Of a stretch of DNA of 64,000 nt, positions 56,957 through 64,000 are shown piece after piece. A program made the position numbers and the translations under genes. The notes beneath the pieces are model-generated. The model had not been told where the DNA came from. It saw nothing but the letters and a program-made list of their open reading frames with translations, and did not search any database. Numbering within the stretch: position 1 is the first letter of the stretch; each line of letters begins with the position of its first letter. This DNA is from Sulfitobacter pontiacus (GTDB lineage: Bacteria > Pseudomonadota > Alphaproteobacteria > Rhodobacterales > Rhodobacteraceae), in assembly GCF_040790665.1 (NCBI RefSeq), contig NZ_CP160849.1:1637501-1701500 (forward strand), in the 5' to 3' direction.

Positions 56957-57334
56957 TCAACGGGGTTTATTGCCGTCGATCCAGCGCGACATCATCGTCT
57001 TGTCGCGGAAACACTCCTGCGGGATATCGCGGCGCTTCAGACGGGCGATGCGTTCGGCAAAAGCGACCTGCTTTGACGAAGGATACTGCGAAAACGGCCC
57101 GTCCACCGGCTTGGGCTTATGGGCGTCGATCCATTCAGACAGCGCGGCGCGGTCGGTCAATGCCCGTTTTGGCACAGGCGCGCCGGTCTTGAGGCTAAGC
57201 GACGTAGCATACTGCATCTGCTTCTCCGTCGGCGGCAAAGCGGCGCGCGCGTCGCGGGCTGAAACATCTGTATGGGCAGGTACGGCCCCTTGATCGGGAT
57301 CGAACATGCCGGGAAACTGCGGTTGGTAGGACAT
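56957..57334 (-). CDS. Protein of unknown function with two internal repeats
   Basis: A 125-residue soluble protein. After MSYQPQFPGMFDPD it has two copies of a motif of about 42 residues: PTEKQMQYATSLSLKTG … LSEWIDAHKP and PSSKQVAFAERIARLKR … MSRWIDGNKP. The KQ…A, Pro and SxWID-KP positions match. The pattern recalls DUF3072-like repeats, but I am not sure. Start 57334 chosen over ATG 57379. Confidence 0.68.
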   Translation of the reverse strand: MSYQPQFPGMFDPDQGAVPAHTDVSARDARAALPPTEKQMQYATSLSLKTGAPVPKRALTDRAALSEWIDAHKPKPVDGPFSQYPSSKQVAFAERIARLKRRDIPQECFRDKTMMSRWIDGNKPR

Positions 57335-57551
57335 TGTGTAGGCCCCCTTGTTCTGGTTGGAACATATATAGAACATCACCTGCGCTTTTTCAAGGGTTTC
57401 ACCTCTGATACGCCATCATGTTTCTATATGTAGGGTGCAGATTGAAGATTTCCACAACATGGGCGGTGGGTGCAGTCGGACCTGCCTGCGCGAATAGGAA
57501 CGCCAGGGCGCTCGGATTGTTCCACGGTTGAGAAGGGGGGAGGGCGGTGGC

Positions 57552-58922
57552 CTAGACCACGCGCCCCCAAAGATCGTATTCGCCGGCTTCTTCGACTTCG
57601 ACGGTCACGATCTGGCCAACGCTCAGGTTTTCGAACCCTTCGTCGATGAACAGGTTGCCGTCGATCTCTGGCGCGTCTGCCTTCGTGCGGCAGGTAGCGG
57701 CCTCGTCGTCGATTTCGTCGATGATCACATCCATGCGGCGACCGACTTTGGCTTCCAGCTTGGCGGCCGAGATGGCTTGCGCCTTCTCCATAAAGCGGTC
57801 CCAGCGGTCTTGTTTGACCTCGTCCGGCACGTGATCGGGAAGCGCATTTGACCGCGCCCCGTCAACGTTTTCGTACTGAAAACAGCCCACGCGATCCAGC
57901 TGCGCCTCGTCGAGCCAATCCAGCAGGGTCTGGAACTCTGCCTCTGTCTCTCCGGGGTATCCAACGATGAATGTCGACCGCAGGGTGATGTCGGGGCAGG
58001 TGTCACGCCACGCGGCGATTTCATCCAGCGTCTTAGCCGCCGCCGCAGGGCGGGCCATGCGTTTCAGCACGTCGGGATGCGCGTGCTGGAAGGGAATATC
58101 CAGATAGGGCAGTACCAGACCTTCAGCCATCAGCGGGATCAGGTTGCGCACATGGGGATAGGGGTAGACGTAATGCAGCCGTACCCACGCCCCGAGCGAC
58201 CCCAGATCACGGGCCAGATCGGTGATATGTGCGCGGTGGCCACGGTCTTCGGCATGTTTGATATCGACGCCGTAGGCCGAGGTATCCTGAGAGATCACCA
58301 GCAGCTCGTTCACGCCGTTCTGCACCAGCTTTTCAGCCTCGCGCAGGATCGCATGGGCAGGGCGCGATTGCAGGCGGCCGCGCATGTCGGGGATGATGCA
58401 GAACTTGCACTTGTGATTACAGCCTTCCGAGATCTTCAGATAGCTGTAGTGGCGCGGCGTCAGGCTGACGGCCTGCGCGGGCAGCAGATCGATAAACGGA
58501 TCGGGCGAGGGCGGCACGGCCCCATGCACCGCGTCCAGCACCTGTTCATATTGGTGCGGGCCGGTGACGGCCAGAATACGCGGGTGATGTTCGCGGATAT
58601 AATCCGGCTCGGCCCCGAGGCAGCCGGTCACGATCACTTTGCCATTTTCGTTCAGCGCCTCGCCAATCGCGTCAAGGCTTTCGGCCTTGGCGGAATCAAG
58701 GAACCCGCAGGTGTTCACAATCACCGCATCCGCCCCGGCGTAATCCGGCGACACGCCGTAGCCTTCGGCGCGCAGGCGCGTCAAAATCCGTTCGCTGTCG
58801 ACCAGCGCCTTGGGGCAGCCGAGCGATACCATGCCGATGGTCGGCTGGCCGGGGCGGGACGGATTGCTGATCTGGGCCTTTGGCGCAAGATCGGGGCGTA
58901 GATTTGGTGGGTTTGTGCTCAT
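57552..58922 (-). CDS. rimO: Ribosomal protein S12 methylthiotransferase
   Basis: Radical-SAM enzyme that adds a methylthio group to Asp of ribosomal protein S12. It is 456 residues. The N-terminal cluster Cys are Cys36 ([14 protein letters not shown]), Cys72 and Cys101; the radical-SAM Cys are 168, 172 and 175 in [15 protein letters not shown]; a TRAM domain ends the protein. The [10 protein letters not shown] and IIPDMRG forms point to RimO rather than MiaB. It is divergent from the AsmA gene, 64 bp apart. Confidence 0.95.
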   Translation of the reverse strand: MSTNPPNLRPDLAPKAQISNPSRPGQPTIGMVSLGCPKALVDSERILTRLRAEGYGVSPDYAGADAVIVNTCGFLDSAKAESLDAIGEALNENGKVIVTGCLGAEPDYIREHHPRILAVTGPHQYEQVLDAVHGAVPPSPDPFIDLLPAQAVSLTPRHYSYLKISEGCNHKCKFCIIPDMRGRLQSRPAHAILREAEKLVQNGVNELLVISQDTSAYGVDIKHAEDRGHRAHITDLARDLGSLGAWVRLHYVYPYPHVRNLIPLMAEGLVLPYLDIPFQHAHPDVLKRMARPAAAAKTLDEIAAWRDTCPDITLRSTFIVGYPGETEAEFQTLLDWLDEAQLDRVGCFQYENVDGARSNALPDHVPDEVKQDRWDRFMEKAQAISAAKLEAKVGRRMDVIIDEIDDEAATCRTKADAPEIDGNLFIDEGFENLSVGQIVTVEVEEAGEYDLWGRVV

Positions 58923-58986
58923 GAACTGCGCTATAAGCCATGCAAAGGGTCTGGGAAAGGCCCCGCATCAGGCAAGGAGACGGGCG

Positions 58987-60930
58987 ATGAAGTGGATTAT
59001 TCGGGCAATTGGCATACTGCTGCTGATTTTGGTGGTCGCGGTGGGGTCGCTGTTCTTGCTGCCCGCCGACCGTATTGCGCGAATCGCGGCGGACCAGCTG
59101 CGCAACCTGACAGGGCGCGAGGTCACGATCACGGGCGATGTGGGGTTGACCTTCTGGCCGGTGCTGGGGGTGACCGCAAGCGGGCTCGAGGTCGGGAATG
59201 CCGATTGGGCCAAGGATGGGGCGATGCTCTCGGCCGCCAATGCCGCCATCGGGGTTGATGCGATGGCGCTGATCCGGGGCGAGATCAAGATCACCAACAT
59301 TGAAGCCCAAAGCCCCACCATCCGGCTGGAGCAACGCCGCGACGGGCGCGCCAGCTGGCAGTTCAGCGACGGGGGCGGCGCGGCAGCCATCGAGACCGCT
59401 CCGACCGCGCCTGCGCGCAGCCCGCGCCCGCTGACGATCCAGCGGCTCAATATCACCGACGCCACGTTGATCTATGATGCCGAGGGCAGCGATCTGGTGC
59501 GATTTGACGGTGTGGACCTTTCGCTCGACTGGCCCGATCGGGCGGGCGATGCGGTGATCAAGGCCGCCCTGCGCCCCGCGGCCGATCGCGTGTCGATCGA
59601 GGCGACGATCAACCGGTTTGACCAATTCCTGAACGGCGACATCCGCCCGCTGCGTGCCCGTGTAGACACCAAGGGCGGCGGCGTCTCGCTGACCGGACGG
59701 GCGGGGCTGACCGGCGCTGTCGCGGGGGGTCTTTGGCTCAAGACATCGGACACGGGGCGTTTTCTGGCAGCGCTCGGGGTGGGTGACATCGCACTGCCGC
59801 AGGGCTTGGGAAAGACGGCGGATATCAACCTTGATCTGACCCTGACGCCCGACCGGCGCTTGGCCCTGCGAGAGGTGGTGGCCGATCTGGGCGGGAACGC
59901 CCTGACCGGCGCGGCGGATATCACGCTGAACGGCACGCCCGATGTGAACGCGCAGATCAACGTCGGCGCGCTGGACCTGACCGGCTTTGCAGGCAGCGCC
60001 CCCAGTGGCACCGCGCCCGCGTCCAGCACCCCCGCGCCTGCGTCCCCGACAGGGTGGTCGAAAGCACCGATTGATGCCTCCGCGCTTTCCGCCTTCAACG
60101 GCGAGGTCGCGCTGCGCGCAGATAGCATCGATCTGGGCACGCTAAGCTTGGGCGCGACGCGCGTATTGCTGCGCAACGACCGGTCGCGTCTGGTCGCCGA
60201 GCTGCGCGAGATCAGGGCCTATGCCGGTGTGATCAGTGGCGAGTTCGTGGTCAACAACCGCAACGGCCTGTCGGTGGGCGGGGCGCTGAACGCGACCTCC
60301 ATCGCCATGCAGCCTTTGCTGCAACAGACCGCAGGGCTGGGCCGGTTCCATGGTACAGGCGATGCAGAGGTATCCTTCCTCGGGTCCGGCGCATCGCTGG
60401 ACGCGATCATGCGGTCGCTTAGCGGATCGGGCGCGGTGAATGTCGGGCGTGGGCATATCGAGGGGATCGACCTTGATGCGCTGATGGGCAATTTCGACGT
60501 CGAGGGTGGCACGACGGTCTTCGATTCCCTTGCCGCGACATTCGACATGGATCAAGGCGTGCTGCGCAACGACGACCTGCTGATGCAGCTGCCGAACTTT
60601 ACCGCCACGGGCACAGGGCAGGTGGGGCTGGGGGCGCAAACGCTTGATTATACCGTCACGCCCAAGGCACTGCGGGTGAACGGCGATCGGGGGCTGGCCA
60701 TTCCGGTGCGCATCTTCGGGCCGTGGGCCGCACCGCAGATCAAGCCGGATTTGCAGGCGGCGCTGGACATGAACTTTGCCAAGGAAAAGGAACAGGCCCG
60801 CCAAAAGCTGAACGAAAAGCTGGAGGAGGAACTGGGCGTATCGCGGCAGGACGGGCAATCGGTCGAGGATGCGGTGAAACAAAAGGTAGAGGACGAGCTG
60901 CGGCGCGGGCTGTTGAAGCTCTTTGACTAG
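58987..60930 (+). CDS. AsmA-family envelope protein
   Basis: A 647-residue protein with one N-terminal membrane helix (IIRAIGILLLILVVAVGSLFLL) and a large periplasmic part. AsmA features are the N-terminal TGREVTITGDVGLTFWPVLGV and the C-terminal block SGSGAVNVGRGHIEGIDLDALMG. The Ala/Pro/Ser linker near 335-360 separates two halves, and the end is charged and helical (KEKEQARQKLNEKLEEELG). AsmA-like proteins are linked to lipid transport to the outer membrane. GGAG precedes ATG. Confidence 0.9.
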   Translation: MKWIIRAIGILLLILVVAVGSLFLLPADRIARIAADQLRNLTGREVTITGDVGLTFWPVLGVTASGLEVGNADWAKDGAMLSAANAAIGVDAMALIRGEIKITNIEAQSPTIRLEQRRDGRASWQFSDGGGAAAIETAPTAPARSPRPLTIQRLNITDATLIYDAEGSDLVRFDGVDLSLDWPDRAGDAVIKAALRPAADRVSIEATINRFDQFLNGDIRPLRARVDTKGGGVSLTGRAGLTGAVAGGLWLKTSDTGRFLAALGVGDIALPQGLGKTADINLDLTLTPDRRLALREVVADLGGNALTGAADITLNGTPDVNAQINVGALDLTGFAGSAPSGTAPASSTPAPASPTGWSKAPIDASALSAFNGEVALRADSIDLGTLSLGATRVLLRNDRSRLVAELREIRAYAGVISGEFVVNNRNGLSVGGALNATSIAMQPLLQQTAGLGRFHGTGDAEVSFLGSGASLDAIMRSLSGSGAVNVGRGHIEGIDLDALMGNFDVEGGTTVFDSLAATFDMDQGVLRNDDLLMQLPNFTATGTGQVGLGAQTLDYTVTPKALRVNGDRGLAIPVRIFGPWAAPQIKPDLQAALDMNFAKEKEQARQKLNEKLEEELGVSRQDGQSVEDAVKQKVEDELRRGLLKLFD

Positions 60931-60971
60931 CGGCGCGCCACACGGGCGGTGTATTTCCAAACCCTCAGTTT

Positions 60972-60989
60972 GGAAAATTGCAATTTTCC
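60972..60989. repeat. 18-bp perfect palindrome upstream of trpB
   Basis: GGAAAATTGCAATTTTCC reads the same on both strands. Just upstream, TTTCCAAA at 60954-60961 pairs with TTTGGAAA at 60969-60976 across a 7-base loop, so two alternative hairpins overlap. A third hairpin (61008-61014 with 61028-61034) lies before trpB. Together they fill the AsmA-trpB gap and may act as terminator or attenuator. Confidence 0.5.
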
Positions 60990-61099
60990 GTGGCGTTTTA
61001 TGGGCGAGGGGCGGTACGGGCCCTTCGCCGCCCCCACCCCGTCTTTACCTGTCGCGGCGGGGGCGTTAAGGCTGGTCGCCAAGCGCAAGGAGCACCTCC

Positions 61100-62326
61100 A
61101 TGGACAATGATCTTTTCAACTCTTTCATGACCGGACCTGACGAGAATGGCCGCTTTGGCGATTTCGGGGGGCGGTTTGTGTCGGAAACCCTGATGCCGCT
61201 CATCCTCGAACTGGAAGCGGAATATGAAAAGGCCAAAACGGACGACAGCTTTTGGGCCGAGATGGACGACCTGTGGACCCACTATGTCGGTCGCCCCAGC
61301 CCGCTGTATTTCGCAGAGCGTCTGACCGAACATCTGGGCGGTGCCAAGGTTTACATGAAGCGCGACGAGCTGAACCACACCGGCGCGCATAAGATCAACA
61401 ACGTGCTGGGCCAGATCATTCTGGCGCGGCGCATGGGCAAGAAACGTATCATCGCGGAAACCGGCGCGGGCCAGCACGGTGTGGCGACGGCCACCGTCTG
61501 TGCCAAGTTCGGTCTGCAATGCGTTGTCTATATGGGCGCGCATGATGTTGAACGGCAGGCCCCCAACGTCTTCCGCATGCGTCTGCTGGGTGCCGAAGTG
61601 ATCCCCGTAACCTCGGGCCGTGGGACGCTGAAAGACGCGATGAACGACGCGCTGCGCGATTGGGTCACCAATGTGCGCGACACATTCTATTGCATCGGTA
61701 CGGTCGCAGGGCCGCACCCCTATCCGGCGATGGTTCGCGACTTTCAGGCGATCATCGGCAAGGAAGTGCGCGAACAGATGGACGCGGCCGAAGGCCGTCT
61801 GCCCGACACGCTGGTCGCCGCGATCGGTGGCGGGTCGAACGCGATGGGGCTGTTCTATCCGTTCCTTGATGACAAGGACGTCAATATCATCGGCGTCGAA
61901 GCCGGAGGCAAGGGCGTGAACGAAAAGATGGAGCATTGCGCATCATTGACCGGTGGCCGCCCCGGCGTGCTCCACGGGAACCGCACCTACCTGTTGCAGG
62001 ACGACGACGGTCAGATCCTTGAAGGCTTCTCTATCTCGGCGGGTCTGGATTACCCCGGGATCGGGCCTGAACATTCCTGGCTGCACGACATTGGCCGCGC
62101 ACAATATGTGTCGATCACCGATAAAGAGGCGCTTGAGGCGTTCCAGCTGAGCTGCGCGCTTGAAGGCATCATTCCTGCGCTCGAACCCAGCCACGCGCTG
62201 GCGCATGTGATGAAGATCGCACCAGAGCTGCCCAAGGATCACATCATCTGCATGAACATGTGTGGGCGCGGCGACAAAGACATTTTCACCGTCGCTAAGG
62301 CGCTTGGTTTTGACATGAAGGTCTGA
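61100..62326 (+). CDS. trpB: Tryptophan synthase beta chain
   Basis: Condenses indole with serine to tryptophan, PLP-dependent. It is 408 residues. It shows [13 protein letters not shown], the PLP Lys98 in [22 protein letters not shown], and GGGSNAMG for the phosphate. AAGGAG lies seven bases before ATG. trpA is not downstream; it may lie elsewhere. Confidence 0.97.
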   Translation: MDNDLFNSFMTGPDENGRFGDFGGRFVSETLMPLILELEAEYEKAKTDDSFWAEMDDLWTHYVGRPSPLYFAERLTEHLGGAKVYMKRDELNHTGAHKINNVLGQIILARRMGKKRIIAETGAGQHGVATATVCAKFGLQCVVYMGAHDVERQAPNVFRMRLLGAEVIPVTSGRGTLKDAMNDALRDWVTNVRDTFYCIGTVAGPHPYPAMVRDFQAIIGKEVREQMDAAEGRLPDTLVAAIGGGSNAMGLFYPFLDDKDVNIIGVEAGGKGVNEKMEHCASLTGGRPGVLHGNRTYLLQDDDGQILEGFSISAGLDYPGIGPEHSWLHDIGRAQYVSITDKEALEAFQLSCALEGIIPALEPSHALAHVMKIAPELPKDHIICMNMCGRGDKDIFTVAKALGFDMKV

Positions 62327-62360
62327 GGATCAGACGAAAGCTTAGACACTGACGATTACG

Positions 62361-62391
62361 AAGGGGGCGGCGCATCGCCCCCTTTTCTTTT
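62361..62391 (+). terminator. Rho-independent terminator after trpB
   Basis: A 9-bp stem AAGGGGGCG/CGCCCCCTT (62361-62369 with 62376-62384) followed by TTCTTTT, 35 bp after the trpB stop. It separates trpB from the convergent DUF4893 gene. Confidence 0.9.
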
Positions 62392-62401
62392 GGCGCTGGC
62401 C

Positions 62402-62995
62402 CTATCGGGTCAGCTCTAGGATATCAAAGTCGCTTTCGACCACCGGCGCGGGAAACATCAGCCGCGCCCGCTGGTTGCTGACACGTTCGAACACCGCGAC
62501 ATCGGGTTGCAGGGTGCCATCTCCGGCAAAACCGGGTGGCAGGGCGTCGTAAGCGGGCGGCACCTCTCCCGCGACATAGCCAACGCCAGCATAGACCGCG
62601 CGCCCGTCTCGCAGCGTGATGACCCCCTTGGTGCGCTGCGACCCGCTGAGCTTTTCAAACAGATAGCCGTTGCCCTGAAACGTCAGGCGGCATTTGAACG
62701 GGCTATAGACTACCAGCGCGGGAAGGCCGCCCAGTTTCATCGTGCGGCAGGACCAATCGCCGGCCAGCCCCTCGTCAAAGGCGACTTGCGGCGTGCCTGA
62801 CAAGGCGCGCGACAGGGCGGTCAAGTCATCCGCGCTGCCGCTTTGGAACGCTTGCAGCAGGGCATCGCCCGCCGTGGCCTCGAACCGGTCGAGGCGGAGC
62901 TGCTCTTGCGGGCGCAGGGCGTCTTGGGCGATGGCTGGGGCGGCGCAGAGCACTGCGGTCAAGGCCGTAGTCAGGGCAGCAGTCAGGCGCAGCAT
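62402..62995 (-). CDS. DUF4893 exported protein
   Basis: A 197-residue protein with a signal peptide (MLRLTAALTTALTAVLCAAPAIA) and the DUF4893 pattern: RLDRFEATAGDALLQAF, LAGDWSCRTMKLGGLPALVVY with SPFKCRLTF, then LSGSQRTKGVI. Function unknown. It overlaps the DUF2237 stop by one base. Confidence 0.85.
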   Translation of the reverse strand: MLRLTAALTTALTAVLCAAPAIAQDALRPQEQLRLDRFEATAGDALLQAFQSGSADDLTALSRALSGTPQVAFDEGLAGDWSCRTMKLGGLPALVVYSPFKCRLTFQGNGYLFEKLSGSQRTKGVITLRDGRAVYAGVGYVAGEVPPAYDALPPGFAGDGTLQPDVAVFERVSNQRARLMFPAPVVESDFDILELTR

Positions 62996-63384
62996 CAGTC
63001 TGCCCCGCCGTTCGGGCGCAGGGCATGAGCCTGCAGGATGTTCAGCGGCACGATATCCAAGGCGCGCTGATGGGTTGCCTCAAGATGCACCTTTGGCGCG
63101 CAGCCCTCGTCCGCCGCTTGCAAGAAACGCCCCGCACAAAGACACCACGGATCGCCCGCCGACAGTCCGGCAAAGCCGAATTCGGGGCGCGGGGTGCTGA
63201 GGTCATTGCCGACATATTTGGAATAGGCCAGAAACTCGGCCGTCATGATCGCGCAGACCGTGTGGCTGCCCTGATCGGCGGCACAGGTGTTGCACGACCC
63301 GTCGCGGAAAAAGCCCGTGACGGGGGCGCTGCCACAGACGGCCAGCGGGCCGCCAAGGATATTGATGCTTTCGTCAGGTGTCAT
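62995..63384 (-). CDS. DUF2237 family protein
   Basis: A 129-residue protein with the family pattern: NILGGPLAVCGSAPVTGFFRDGSCNTC, DQGSHTVCAIMT, and the late GDPWCLCAGRFLQAADEG. The many Cys suggest metal or disulfide binding. Function unknown. It is between a serine hydrolase gene (4-bp overlap) and the DUF4893 gene. Confidence 0.88.
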   Translation of the reverse strand: MTPDESINILGGPLAVCGSAPVTGFFRDGSCNTCAADQGSHTVCAIMTAEFLAYSKYVGNDLSTPRPEFGFAGLSAGDPWCLCAGRFLQAADEGCAPKVHLEATHQRALDIVPLNILQAHALRPNGGAD

Positions 63385-64000
63385 GTGCCCCCCAAGGCTG
63401 CGCTGATCTGGCGGAAGATGGCGATGTTCTGATCGCTGACCCCGGCCTCGCGGAACTTGCGGTCGGCGGCATTGGTCGCGATCACCACCCCGTCAGCGCG
63501 GTTGATGTAGATATACTGACCATACACACCGCGGGCCATGAATTCACCCTCTGTCGCGCCTTGGGGAATCCACCACTGATAGCCATAGCCGATCTGCCCC
63601 TCTGCCGTCGGGGCCGATGGCGCGGTAGAGGCGGCGACCCAGTCTGCCGGTACAATCTGCTGACCGTTGTAGCGACCGTTTTGCAGGAACATCTGCCCCA
63701 TGCGCGCGTAATCGCGGGTCGTCAGGTTCAACCCGCCCAAGACAAAGGCGACACCCGCGCCGTCCGTCACGTAATAGGGCGCGTGCTCAAGACCCATGGG
63801 GGTGATGATCTTTTCCGACAAAAGATCGGTGACGGACCGGCCTGTTGCCCCCCGAACGACCATGCCGATGACATGGGTGTCGATCGACACATACTGCCAC
63901 TGGCTGCCGGGCGTGGTGAACGTATCTTTCAGGCTTGCAGTGAAATCGTCCAGCTCTCCGCCAAGGGCGAGGGCGCGGCCCATCTTGTTGATGTCGGAAT
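63381..64000 (-). CDS. Serine hydrolase, class C beta-lactamase-like (3' part)
   Basis: The window ends inside this minus-strand gene; about 206 C-terminal residues are present and the frame is open to the edge. It shows YVSIDTHVIGMVVRGATG, MGLEHAPYYV, GGLNLTTRDYARMGQMFLQNG, and GYGYQWWIPQG, then VYGQYIYINRADGVVIA, as in beta-lactamase/transpeptidase-like esterases. The SxxK nucleophile is outside the window. It overlaps the DUF2237 gene by 4 bp. Confidence 0.88.
   Translation of the reverse strand, partial: SDINKMGRALALGGELDDFTASLKDTFTTPGSQWQYVSIDTHVIGMVVRGATGRSVTDLLSEKIITPMGLEHAPYYVTDGAGVAFVLGGLNLTTRDYARMGQMFLQNGRYNGQQIVPADWVAASTAPSAPTAEGQIGYGYQWWIPQGATEGEFMARGVYGQYIYINRADGVVIATNAADRKFREAGVSDQNIAIFRQISAALGGT

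Overview
The window is ordinary chromosomal DNA from a GC-rich alphaproteobacterium. It fits the Roseobacter group of the Rhodobacteraceae best. The reasons are the Entner-Doudoroff genes, the TIGR02302/DUF4175 low-complexity protein, TIGR02186 paired with a TSUP exporter, an H-NS/Spb-type protein, and a full set of ethylmalonyl-CoA pathway genes lying around the TCA-cycle genes. The genus cannot be fixed from this sequence alone. I saw no rRNA, tRNA, CRISPR array, prophage or insertion sequence.

Layout. 1-2129: 3' end of edd, then eda. 2126-4919: a winged-helix regulator, an LpxR-like outer membrane protein and a Hint-domain protein. 4953-8726: a TlpA-like thioredoxin divergent from argH, two tiny lipoproteins and lysA. 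8766-14794: a DUF4175 protein, a zinc-ribbon membrane protein, ftsE-ftsX and plsC. 14905-25204: a long minus-strand TCA operon in the order sucC, three accessory ORFs, sucD, sucA, sucB, two MAPEG genes, lpd. 25486-28165: mesaconyl-CoA hydratase, DUF1737, NnrU and (3S)-malyl-CoA thioesterase. 28340-30811: a small ORF, a double PRC-barrel protein and mdh. 31245-35914: sdhC, sdhD, sdhA, two inserted genes and sdhB. 35976-38272: small and DUF1989 genes, deoD and an H-NS-like gene. 38358-43321: ethylmalonyl-CoA mutase, a PlsB-like acyltransferase and a frameshifted ccr. 43500-46707: an SF1 helicase, TIGR02186 and a TSUP exporter. 46787-51513: a nucleoside-type BMP/ABC importer. 51674-57334: rimI-tsaB-nfuA, uspA, an aminotransferase and several small proteins. 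57552-64000: rimO, an AsmA-like protein, trpB, DUF4893, DUF2237 and the 3' part of a serine hydrolase.

How the genes work together. Most of the window is central carbon metabolism: hexose breakdown (edd/eda), the TCA cycle from 2-oxoglutarate to oxaloacetate (odh complex, sucCD, sdh, mdh), and acetyl-CoA assimilation by the ethylmalonyl-CoA pathway (ccr, ecm, mch, mcl2). A paired palindrome with identical 21-bp spacing lies upstream of both sucC and sdhC. This suggests one regulator controls both TCA operons.

Main points to check: (1) ccr is split by a one-base deletion near 42180; (2) a membrane-protein gene inside the suc operon (22769-23461) is interrupted by an in-frame TGA; (3) the shared TCA operator; (4) a very stable hairpin just inside the ABC ATPase gene, directly after the binding-protein gene.
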